NCBI GenBank assembly: GCA_018654745.1
Contig: JABILA010000142.1
Coordinates: forward strand, 1 to 64,000
Reading direction: 5' to 3'
From: Alphaproteobacteria bacterium
GTDB lineage: Bacteria > Pseudomonadota > Alphaproteobacteria > UBA2966
Length of the DNA stretch: 64,000 nucleotides
Shown: positions 1 through 7,158 of the stretch, in pieces
Layout of the letters: each line of letters begins with the position of its first letter
Numbering within the stretch: position 1 is the stretch's first letter
Notes under the pieces: generated by a model
Told to the model about the DNA's origin: nothing
The model's input: only the letters and a program-made list of their open reading frames with translations
The model's database searches: none
Program-made: the position numbers and the translations under genes

Positions 1-837
1 AAAGGGGGATGTGCTCTCCTAACGGTGTGGATAAGGCCTTGCCAAGTAATTGCTGCATATTTTGAGACTTTCTTTGGTCGGAGAATCTCAAAGTATGAAT
101 CACTTCAGGGCTTTATCCTATTAAGTCGGGTACTGTGGTTCAGGACAGCGCATGAGATGTCGGCAAAACTTGCGATTACTGAAACCCTGCTGTCAGATGC
201 AAGCGACAACCCCAAGGGTGAGCTCAAAATAACGACGACAGTGGGTTTTGGTTCTACCTGGCTAACACCACGCCTGACAGATTTTCTGGCCCTGTACCCC
301 GATATCACCATTCATCTGGTTGTTGACGACCGGGAGCTGGAGCTCGGCATGGGGGATGCGGATGTCGCCATTCGGTTGCGGGAACCGGTACAAGCCGACC
401 TCGTGCGGCGAAAGCTGGTGACAGTGCACAATCACATCTATGCCTCGCCTGAATATCTGGAAAAATTCGGGACCCCACAGGATGTATCGGATCTTGATCA
501 TCACAATCTGATTGTCTACGGCGATCAGGCCCCCAGTGTTATTCAGGACGTTAACTGGCTGATGCGTATCGGCTCCGACGGCAAAAATCGTCGCCGACCG
601 CTCGTCAAGGTAAACAACATTTACGGAGTTTTGCGCGCTGCAGAGGCAGGAGTTGGCATTGCGTCATTGCCGGATTACATGATTTTACCGGAAATGCGCC
701 TTATCCGAATTCTTCCCGAAAGCGAAGGACCGACGTTCGACACCTATTTCGTTTACCCGGAAGAACTTCGAAAGTCGAAAAAAATCGCTGTATTCAGGGA
801 TTTTTTGATTAAAAAAGTTGCAGAATCAGAGTTCTAA
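1..837 (+). CDS. LysR-type transcriptional regulator, 5' end outside window
   Basis: The reading frame is open from base 1, so the true start is probably upstream of the window; a GTG at 25 is only an internal possibility. From about base 155 on the protein is a standard LysR substrate-binding domain of the PBP2 type: RTAHE linker, TTTVGFGSTWLTPRL, the DVAIR strand and a late AGVGIASLPDY motif. The segment where the winged-helix DNA-binding region should lie aligns in length, without gaps, to the family up to RTAHE, but almost none of the usual helix residues are present. Either the HTH has diverged strongly or the gene is decaying. LysR proteins normally bind DNA as tetramers and respond to a small ligand; the ligand here is unknown. 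Confidence 0.75.
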   Translation, partial: KGGCALLTVWIRPCQVIAAYFETFFGRRISKYESLQGFILLSRVLWFRTAHEMSAKLAITETLLSDASDNPKGELKITTTVGFGSTWLTPRLTDFLALYPDITIHLVVDDRELELGMGDADVAIRLREPVQADLVRRKLVTVHNHIYASPEYLEKFGTPQDVSDLDHHNLIVYGDQAPSVIQDVNWLMRIGSDGKNRRRPLVKVNNIYGVLRAAEAGVGIASLPDYMILPEMRLIRILPESEGPTFDTYFVYPEELRKSKKIAVFRDFLIKKVAESEF

Positions 838-944
838 AGCGCTGACGTCATGACAGAATTTTCCAGCTATGCGTTTTTTGCATACCTGCTGTGAAAATTA
901 ATCCATTGTGCTGCAGTGCACCATACACCATATTCAATAGCAAG

Positions 945-1123
945 CAGATGGTGCGACGCAATATTTTGCGGCGCGATCCTGCGAGAGTTTCGGGCTCAAC
1001 ACCTGAAACCCGATTGAACGGAACTCCCCTGTCGAGTTCAATCGAATTTTACGTCTCCCAGACGTGAAGCCTCCCTGTTGACACTTTAACCCCCGGAGAC
1101 TTGTTCTCCGGGGGCTTTTTTTT
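945..1123 (+). ncRNA. Candidate trans-acting small RNA with CUCCC motifs
   Basis: This stretch has no credible ORF but holds consecutive perfect or near-perfect hairpins: 957-970 (CGCAA/TTGCG), 987-1009, 1011-1044 (9-bp stem, CTCCCC in the loop), 1051-1065 (ACGTCT ccc AGACGT, CTCCCA across the loop), then single-stranded GCCTCCCTG and a strong Rho-independent terminator. Repeated CUCCC motifs in loops followed by a terminator are typical of alphaproteobacterial sRNAs that pair with ribosome binding sites (the alpha-r15/AbcR and CCUCC-loop families). The 5' end is a guess; a weak promoter-like TTGTGC-N17-CATATT lies at 906-934. The 3' module recurs at 7090-7143. This region also accounts for the otherwise geneless stretch 838-1332. 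Confidence 0.55.
1090..1123 (+). terminator. Rho-independent terminator of the candidate sRNA
   Basis: A perfect 10-bp stem (CCCCCGGAGA at 1090-1099, TCTCCGGGGG at 1105-1114) with a five-base loop is followed by C and eight T residues on the + strand. It is the strongest intrinsic terminator in the window. Confidence 0.85.
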
Positions 1124-1332
1124 GCGGCACGTAGGGGGGGCAGATGGAGCTTGTTTCACGTGAATTTTTTGGCAATCTATTGAATTTCGAGAAGCGGCAC
1201 CCGGCAAGTCTTAGCTGGAAATTTCCGTTTACTAAACGGTTTTGAAGTAGTGTTCTCTCTCCAACGCACCTGCAAGTTTCAAAATTGGTCGAATTTTCTT
1301 TGACGGCTGAAGCTTCCTATGAGGTCAAACAT

Positions 1333-1908
1333 ATGATGTCCGCACATCGAACTTTCTCCCTGACGCTTCTGTTGCTGGCTGTGTTGTACCTATATGTCGG
1401 CTCAGCCTCTGCTCGTCCAATCGATATATTCCACGTCAGAAATTACCCCGACATCCTTCAAGGTATGAGCCTTGCCGCGCTCAAAAACGTCGTAGGAAAG
1501 CTGAACAACAATTGCCCTCAGAGACTTGAACGATCAGCGGATAACCCATCGATATACAAAATATACATATGCGACGAGCCGCAAATTTATCTCTCGTTTT
1601 GTAATGACCGGCTTTATTGGGCTTCAACATTCCTGAGGGGTGGGTTCTTCAAATTCGTGCGGGAAATCAAAACCTTTAAAAGCAACAAGGCAATGGCTGC
1701 ATTTCTGGACGTAAAAGATGTAACCGTGGATACGCGAGCGGTTGTCGACGGCGCAGTCGTTAGTGAAAATCAATTGTCGGTTCACCTGGAAAGAGATGAA
1801 TATACTTTAATCATGACATTGTTTGGAGCGCCTCCCGGCAAGCTCGGCGTTGAAAGCGAAATCCGCATGAATTTTCAGGCGAAGCTGGATACATCCACCT
1901 GTAAGTGA
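1333..1908 (+). CDS. Hypothetical exported protein (191 aa)
   Basis: I do not recognise the family. The ATG at 1333 (or the next codon, 1336) is chosen because GAGG at 1321-1324 sits at good spacing and because translation from here gives a clean signal peptide: a short basic start, a leucine-rich core and an ASA-type cleavage site near residue 28. The mature part is about 160 residues, with scattered cysteines that could form disulfides (NNNC, ICDEP, FCNDR and the C-terminal TCK). It is probably periplasmic. The neighbours are an unrelated sRNA-like region upstream and a convergent MFS gene, so context gives no clue to function. Confidence 0.65.
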   Translation: MMSAHRTFSLTLLLLAVLYLYVGSASARPIDIFHVRNYPDILQGMSLAALKNVVGKLNNNCPQRLERSADNPSIYKIYICDEPQIYLSFCNDRLYWASTFLRGGFFKFVREIKTFKSNKAMAAFLDVKDVTVDTRAVVDGAVVSENQLSVHLERDEYTLIMTLFGAPPGKLGVESEIRMNFQAKLDTSTCK

Positions 1909-1938
1909 AAACACCGCTAATCTTCTAATTGTCGCCCG

Positions 1939-3192
1939 TCAAATAGAGTCGTCTCTGTCCGGGTTTGATGCGTCGCGATAGAGGCTTGATGCTTCCGGCG
2001 ACAGGTTGGCACTCAGAGCGACTGCCGTGATCTGATTTTGCGAACGAGATTGCCCGGTCCGAAGGCGGAAGAGACCAGTCATGACAGTTAATCCTGACGT
2101 GGTCGCGAGTAGATAGAAGAGACCTTCGGGACCAAAATGAGCAATGGCGAAACCTCCCAGTGTCGGGCCGAAGGTCATACCAACAGCTAAAATCAAAACC
2201 AGAGTGCCACTGGCGGCGACCACCTGACCGGGTTTTAGATGATCGTTCATATGTGCCATACAGATGGAGTAAATCGGCAGGGTAAGTCCGCCCAGCACCG
2301 CAACCAACGCGAAGAGTAGAATGCTATTATCGACAGGGCTTTCCATTGTTGCGAGAAATAAACAAACCGGAATGGCCAAGCCTGGAGCGCCCACAATGAC
2401 CAGGCGCCTGTCCAATCTGTCAGAAAGTTTGGCAAGAGGAAACTGAAACAGCATGCCGCCCAGGGTCATAAAGCCGATCAGGCCACCAATGGCACCAGCG
2501 GACAATCCAATAGCACGGCCATAAAGAGCAAGAGCGATATAAAGTGCCGTTTGGCCAATGCCATTGAGAAAACTTCCGGTCAAACCCATGGGAGAAAGGC
2601 GAAACAACTCTGCCAACGAGATTCTTTCTGGTGGTACATAAGGCGGGATTGCACTGGCCGAAACCAGCATAGGAACAAGTGAAAACGAGATTAGAACAGA
2701 GACCACAATGAAAAGGAAAATGCCTTCCGGGCTGGAAAGATTGAGCAGTAGTTGTCCGATCATTACACCACCAGTCTGAGTGATGAAGTAAGTCGACAGC
2801 AAACTGGCGCGGGTTTCGTTGCTTGCACTGCCATTCAGCCAGCTTTCAGCAACGATATAGAGTCCTGAAAAGCAGAAACCCTGAAGCAGGCGCATGGCTC
2901 CCCAACTCAAGGGGTCGTTGGTGACAAGATGGATAAGTGCTGTTGCACTGGCAATAGAAGCGAAGGCAGCAAAAATACGAATGTGACCAACCCGCATAAT
3001 TAATTTGGGCGCGATCAAACAACCTATTAATGACCCGACGGGATAGGCCGACTGTATCAATCCAATTGTTGATTCGCTAAATCCAAGTCCGTCTGCGCGC
3101 AAAGTCAGCAGGGTTACCAAAAGACCATTGCTGATCATGAGCAAAATCATGCCCATGAATAGTGACCAGGATGAACGAAAAGCCGCCCACAT
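1939..3192 (-). CDS. MFS transporter, YcaD-like
   Basis: This 417-residue membrane protein has about twelve hydrophobic helices and Major Facilitator features: the RADGLGFS...IGLIQSAYPVGSLIG opening and the AESWLN motif after helix 4. These are typical of the YcaD branch of MFS proteins, whose substrates are largely unknown. A charged loop PLAKLSDRLDRR follows helix 7, as expected at the start of the second six-helix half. The start ATG is at 3192. It is monocistronic on the minus strand; the 234 bases upstream (3193-3426) hold no gene and nothing I can name. It is convergent with the exported protein gene before it. Confidence 0.85.
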   Translation of the reverse strand: MWAAFRSSWSLFMGMILLMISNGLLVTLLTLRADGLGFSESTIGLIQSAYPVGSLIGCLIAPKLIMRVGHIRIFAAFASIASATALIHLVTNDPLSWGAMRLLQGFCFSGLYIVAESWLNGSASNETRASLLSTYFITQTGGVMIGQLLLNLSSPEGIFLFIVVSVLISFSLVPMLVSASAIPPYVPPERISLAELFRLSPMGLTGSFLNGIGQTALYIALALYGRAIGLSAGAIGGLIGFMTLGGMLFQFPLAKLSDRLDRRLVIVGAPGLAIPVCLFLATMESPVDNSILLFALVAVLGGLTLPIYSICMAHMNDHLKPGQVVAASGTLVLILAVGMTFGPTLGGFAIAHFGPEGLFYLLATTSGLTVMTGLFRLRTGQSRSQNQITAVALSANLSPEASSLYRDASNPDRDDSI

Positions 3193-3426
3193 GCATTTTC
3201 TCCTGCAACCGTTTGTCTGTAGTTACGCTATGTATTTGGAGGAAAAGCAAGGTTTGCAATGATCGATTTTTGTTAGGGGCGAAAGTATTTAGCAGCGTTC
3301 AAATACGTCCGCATTACCGCACATAAAAAACCTTCTGGATAGTGATGTGTGCTTTGGAGGGCACAGGGGACTGACCCAAATCGGACGCGACGTACTGATA
3401 GTTCGTATCACGCCTGCCCCCTTCCG

Positions 3427-3891
3427 TCATTGCCCGGACAATTTGCCACCTAGTCTCGCTTGATTGCGGGCAATTCGGTCTTCGATCAATTTTCGGATGT
3501 GCGCACCCACGTTGGGGACTTCATCCAATGCCTCCAGCAGGACATTGCGGTCAATGCGCACAACCTGCATACGGGTAGTTGCGCGTATGGTGGCCATGCG
3601 CGGCTGATTCAGAATAACCCCCATTTCACCGACAACATCACCGCGCCCGACCTCAGCGATGGACGTTTCATTTTCATCTTCAGAGAGAAACACCTTTCCC
3701 TCTCCATGCAAAATGACATAGGTGGCATCGGCGGCATCGTGCTGACGCACCAAAATGCGGCCGGGTTTGATGGCATGTAGCGTGGAACCTTCGACGATAT
3801 TCTCCATGGCGGAGCGTCCCAATTCTCCCAGCACCAGATTGACCGATACCAAACGTATCAATTCCGACAGATTGACCCGGCGTTTGCCCAA
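3427..3891 (-). CDS. Small cyclic-nucleotide-binding domain protein
   Basis: The protein is 154 residues and is essentially one cNMP-binding (CAP_ED) domain, about residues 25-130: LVRQHDAADATYVILHGEGKVFL, then the phosphate-binding-cassette region GRGDVVGEMGVILNQPRMATIRA with the expected GEMG...RMAT pattern. There is no HTH and no other output domain, so it is not a CRP-type regulator by itself. The start is a TTG at 3891, about 23 bases after the stop of the gene upstream on the minus strand, which suggests coupled translation at the end of the four-gene operon that begins near 6741. It could be a sensor subunit for one of the operon's other products; that is inference. Confidence 0.75.
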   Translation of the reverse strand: MGKRRVNLSELIRLVSVNLVLGELGRSAMENIVEGSTLHAIKPGRILVRQHDAADATYVILHGEGKVFLSEDENETSIAEVGRGDVVGEMGVILNQPRMATIRATTRMQVVRIDRNVLLEALDEVPNVGAHIRKLIEDRIARNQARLGGKLSGQ

Positions 3892-3914
3892 AATACGATA
3901 TCGAAATTCACCGA

Positions 3915-4664
3915 TCAGCGCACCGATCCGCAGCGAAATTTGTCACCCGCAAACATGCCAAAGGAGCGAAACAGGTTGGACCAGGTCAACGGAATGAAAC
4001 AGATCAGAACATGATCACCGAAATATTCCGGACTGTTTTCCAAAAACAGTCTGGCGTCCGGTCGGTCACTGGTTAGCCAATAGTTCCGTTCCTCCTCATT
4101 TTCGATGACGGAAACAGGTAAAGAACGGCCATAGGGTCGGGGTGGGTCCAAAGGCGGCAAATCGTTGGCGTCGGCGATTGCCTGCAACATGGCGAATCTG
4201 TCGGGTGGTGTTTCCTGATCGTGGCGCGGCCAGATTTCCTTTGCGGACTTGATCATCAGATAATAGCTGGTCGGCTGCAACATCGAGCCGAAATAGTAAA
4301 CTTCACTGAACGGATGGCGCAGCTTCCAAAGCAGAGACAGCTTGAAACCCAGCATCAGGGTGGAACCAGCGCCCCGGGCCTCCCGTTTGATCATAGCGAC
4401 AGCGCGGAAAACCGTGACCTCGCGATTCAGCGCCGTCATTGTCGTGCGTTTGGCGATGGAAAAGCCGAGGACATGACCCTCGGGGGCTCGGAAAACCTGA
4501 AATATGGCAGTGGTATTTTCAGGCGGATTGAAATACGTCCTGAATATCTCATGCGTCATGCCCTGAAACAACTCACCGGTCACAGGGAACAGTTCATTGT
4601 AAAGTTCCTCCCGATGCTCGGGCGTCAACGTGTCGATGTTGAATGTTTCTTTGCGGATACGCAT
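3915..4664 (-). CDS. Hypothetical protein, possibly GNAT-like acyltransferase
   Basis: This 249-residue soluble protein matches no family I can name with certainty. Residues 40-130 resemble a GNAT fold: strands with GFSIAKRTTM and VFRAVAMIKREARGAGSTLMLGF, where R-x-A-R-G-A-G could be the acetyl-CoA pyrophosphate loop, followed by a YYFGSMLQPTSYYLM strand-helix. The C-terminal third is unassigned. It sits between a Bcr-type MFS gene (5 bases away) and a cyclic-nucleotide-binding protein in one operon. Cyclic-nucleotide-controlled acetyltransferases exist in actinobacteria as fusions, which makes a split version here plausible but unproven. Confidence 0.5.
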   Translation of the reverse strand: MRIRKETFNIDTLTPEHREELYNELFPVTGELFQGMTHEIFRTYFNPPENTTAIFQVFRAPEGHVLGFSIAKRTTMTALNREVTVFRAVAMIKREARGAGSTLMLGFKLSLLWKLRHPFSEVYYFGSMLQPTSYYLMIKSAKEIWPRHDQETPPDRFAMLQAIADANDLPPLDPPRPYGRSLPVSVIENEEERNYWLTSDRPDARLFLENSPEYFGDHVLICFIPLTWSNLFRSFGMFAGDKFRCGSVR

Positions 4665-4669
4665 GACCG

Positions 4670-5884
4670 CTACTCTCTCCGGTTTACTTGCGAGAATGAA
4701 TATCTGCGGCTGAAAAGAACCGACAGAAAAGCCAGGACCGCCATGATCAATGCGCCGGCGACCATCGGATAAGGTGTCGTAGTCGTCAGGATGCCAACCA
4801 GTTGCGCGGTAATCGCACCAAAAGCAAGCTGCAGAAAACCTGTGATGCCTGACGCCACGCCAGCGGCTTCAGGTGCGACATTGATGGCGCTCGTCTGTGC
4901 ACTTGGAAGTGACAGCCCGGCTGACAGCGCAATCATCGCACCTGGCAGGAAAATTGCCCAAAGGGTCCAATATCCGGCGATCAGCAGCCCCCCGAATAGT
5001 ACCGCCGACAGGAATGCTAAAAAGGTACCTGCCAGCATCATAGCGTCTGTGCCGATCCGCTCTGAAATCCGTGCCGAGATCAGATTACCGATGACGTAGC
5101 CTATAGAGATGATCACAAAGCCAATACCGTAAATGGTCGCCGTATGGCCCAGAATATTGACGACGACAAACGGCGCGGAGGCAATAAAGACAAAAAATAT
5201 ACCCATGGTGAAGCCGCATTGTAATGCATAGCTGAGAAACAGGGGCTGACGGATCAAGTCGATTGCCCGCAATCTGGCTGTGCCTTCGTCGCCATGTTCT
5301 TCGAGTTGTCTGGTTTCCTTCAGCCCCCACCAGACCAGTGCCAGAACCAGCAGGCCGACACAGCTGGTGAAAACGAATACGAACCGCCAGTGGGTGTAGT
5401 CTGTTAATATGCCACCGATCACCGGTGCCAACATGGGGGCGACAACAAATGCCATGGTGACAATCGATATCACTGCTGCGGACCGTTCAGGTCCATAGAC
5501 ATCCCGGATAATGGCGCGCGACAGGACAATGCCAAATGCACCTCCTGCTCCTTGAATGACGCGACCGACAATGAGGATCCAGATATTCGGGGCCAGCCCA
5601 CAAATGACGCTACCTGCAAAATAGATCACCAGTCCCCAAATTGCTGTCGGCCGTCGACCGACACGGTCGGACCAACTGCCACAGGCAACCTGGGCCAGCG
5701 CCATGGCCAACAGTGACAGACTCAAGGTTAACTGTGTGGTGCCTAAATCAATGGCGAAGCCGGATTGAATGGACGGAAGTGCTGGCAGCAGAATTTGCGT
5801 CGCCACCGGACCAACGGCGGAAAATGCGGCAAGTATGCCGATCAAATACTTTGTTTCATGTCCGCTCGATGTCATGACGGACAT
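4670..5884 (-). CDS. Bcr/CflA-family drug efflux MFS transporter
   Basis: This is a 404-residue, twelve-helix Major Facilitator protein of the DHA1 Bcr/CflA type. Signature pieces are LPALPSIQSGF in helix 1, GSWSDRVGRRPTA in loop 2-3, RVIQGAGGAFGIVLSRAIIRD in helix 4-5 and APVIGGILTDYTHWRFVF (motif C) in helix 5. The family exports drugs, peptides or amino-acid derivatives using the proton gradient. It overlaps the upstream cyclic-nucleotide-binding gene: the ATG at 5884 precedes that gene's stop, and an alternative ATG at 5875 forms a classic ATGA overlap. The next gene starts 5 bases after its stop, so the three are translated as one unit. Confidence 0.88.
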   Translation of the reverse strand: MSVMTSSGHETKYLIGILAAFSAVGPVATQILLPALPSIQSGFAIDLGTTQLTLSLSLLAMALAQVACGSWSDRVGRRPTAIWGLVIYFAGSVICGLAPNIWILIVGRVIQGAGGAFGIVLSRAIIRDVYGPERSAAVISIVTMAFVVAPMLAPVIGGILTDYTHWRFVFVFTSCVGLLVLALVWWGLKETRQLEEHGDEGTARLRAIDLIRQPLFLSYALQCGFTMGIFFVFIASAPFVVVNILGHTATIYGIGFVIISIGYVIGNLISARISERIGTDAMMLAGTFLAFLSAVLFGGLLIAGYWTLWAIFLPGAMIALSAGLSLPSAQTSAINVAPEAAGVASGITGFLQLAFGAITAQLVGILTTTTPYPMVAGALIMAVLAFLSVLFSRRYSFSQVNRRE

Positions 5885-6741
5885 GATCCAGATCGATCGA
5901 TTTTGTTTTCGGTGACTTCTCCCGCTTCCGGCAAATTTCCATGTTTCAGATACCGTCTGATAACGGGATCCTCAGCCTCATGCAGTTTTTCAATTGTATA
6001 GCGATATCCAACGTCAACAATTTCATCAATCTGGTTGAAATTCAGGGTGCCATAGCCTTTCAAAGGTGGGACCAAGATGCCGGATTTGCTTTCCAGATCC
6101 ATCAATGCCGCAGACAAGGCATGGTCTTCCTTTACGTCCAGGCCACCATCCTGCCGCACCAGTTCAACCAGACTTTCGCCAAGGCCTTCGACTGCAACGG
6201 TTTGAATATCTTCAAACTGGTCAAGTTGCTCACCCAGCTCTTTCATAAATCTGAATGTGCCGACAGACTGGTCGATCGGCACAACTGCGACGGTTGAAAA
6301 GCCTGCTTTCCGTTTGTCGCCAGACACACCGACGCGCAAGCGTTTAATGACAGTTCGCGTCACCTGCAAGGCGGCATCGGGTGAACTTTCCATCAGTTGC
6401 AAATAAGATTTACGAGAAAAGCGCACTAAATGACTATCGTGCATGGCGAGAACGGTTGCCGAAGTCAGATCATCGGTAAGCAATGACATTTCGCCAACGC
6501 CTTCACCGGGCAGAATGCTGTTAATCAGCTTTTTGGTAACATCGTCCCCTTCAAGGAAGACGCGACGACGCCCATGGACCAAAAGGTAATAATCTGAACC
6601 AACTTCCCCTTGCCGGATCAGGGTGTCACCTGCGGAAACAGAGATTAGTTCCGGCTGCGGATCAAGGCGTCGAAGCTCTTCTTCCGACACCCCCGACAGA
6701 AGGTCTGAATCCCGCAAAAGTTTTACAACTTCCTGCACCAT
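5872..6741 (-). CDS. Cyclic-nucleotide-binding protein related to NTE/patatin phospholipases, catalytic domain absent
   Basis: ATG 6741 (289 aa) is preferred over a TTG at 6804 because family members begin just before the LLRDSDLLSGVSEEEL segment. Residues 10-135 are a cNMP-binding domain (IRQGEVGSDYYLLVHGRRRVFL, GEGVGEMSLLTDDLTSATV). Residues 148-195 (STVAVVPIDQSVGTFRFMKEL) look like the alpha/beta linker that precedes the patatin domain in bacterial NTE-type proteins. Residues 224-252 (VPPLKGYGTLNFNQIDEI, VGYRY) look like the tail that normally follows it. The roughly 250-residue esterase core with GxSxG and DGG/DGA is missing. It heads the operon 6741-3427. The similarity to linker and tail is my recognition by eye. 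Confidence 0.65.
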   Translation of the reverse strand: MVQEVVKLLRDSDLLSGVSEEELRRLDPQPELISVSAGDTLIRQGEVGSDYYLLVHGRRRVFLEGDDVTKKLINSILPGEGVGEMSLLTDDLTSATVLAMHDSHLVRFSRKSYLQLMESSPDAALQVTRTVIKRLRVGVSGDKRKAGFSTVAVVPIDQSVGTFRFMKELGEQLDQFEDIQTVAVEGLGESLVELVRQDGGLDVKEDHALSAALMDLESKSGILVPPLKGYGTLNFNQIDEIVDVGYRYTIEKLHEAEDPVIRRYLKHGNLPEAGEVTENKIDRSGSCPS

Positions 6742-7037
6742 CTCAACAAACAAATGATTATTTCCACCAGCGAGCAGTATTGCCAGATATGAGGCAAAAA
6801 TCAAACATAACGAATACTATTCGCATGTTCTGAACAACGCGATTTACAACTGCAGCTCAATTGGTGGTGTTGTCAAAAAAAGCCGATTTTATCGTCGCAG
6901 GAACCAATTCCTTCCCTCCGTGATGAAAAGAGAGAACCCGTTTCGATACTTCAAAATGTCACTTAATATCGCTCGCTTGGTGACTATTGTGATGTCCGAT
7001 TCTGGTTAAAAGCAGTAATTCCGGAAAACGCGGCAAC

Positions 7038-7143
7038 ACGTCTGGTTTTGAAGGCAAAACAGACTTTACGGTCATTGTGTTTTGGTCGACCAGACGTGAA
7101 GCATCACCATAAACACAACCCCCGGAGACTTTTTCTCCGGGGG
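7038..7143 (+). ncRNA. Second copy of the sRNA 3' module (candidate small RNA)
   Basis: ACGTCTGG at 7038-7045 can pair with CCAGACGT at 7090-7097, enclosing a small hairpin GTTTTG/CAAAAC (7045-7060). The motif CCAGACGTGAAGC (7090-7102) is shared with 1058-1070, and 16 bases later comes the same 10-bp terminator stem (7119-7128, 7134-7143). The CCTCCC motif of the first locus is not conserved (GCATCACC instead) and the T-tract is poor. It lies convergent to the chemoreceptor gene, so the hairpin may act for both strands. The rest of 6742-7037 shows only a TTGACA-like element on the minus strand upstream of the cyclic-nucleotide-binding operon. Confidence 0.4.
7119..7143. terminator. Stem identical to the 1090-1114 terminator
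   Basis: Stem arms CCCCCGGAGA (7119-7128) and TCTCCGGGGG (7134-7143) are identical to those at 1090-1114. The following + strand bases are only TCTTGTC, and the minus side is TTGTGTTT, so termination is probably weaker. It sits 15 bases beyond the stop of the chemoreceptor gene. Confidence 0.6.
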
Positions 7144-7158
7144 TCTTGTCAAGCGATC

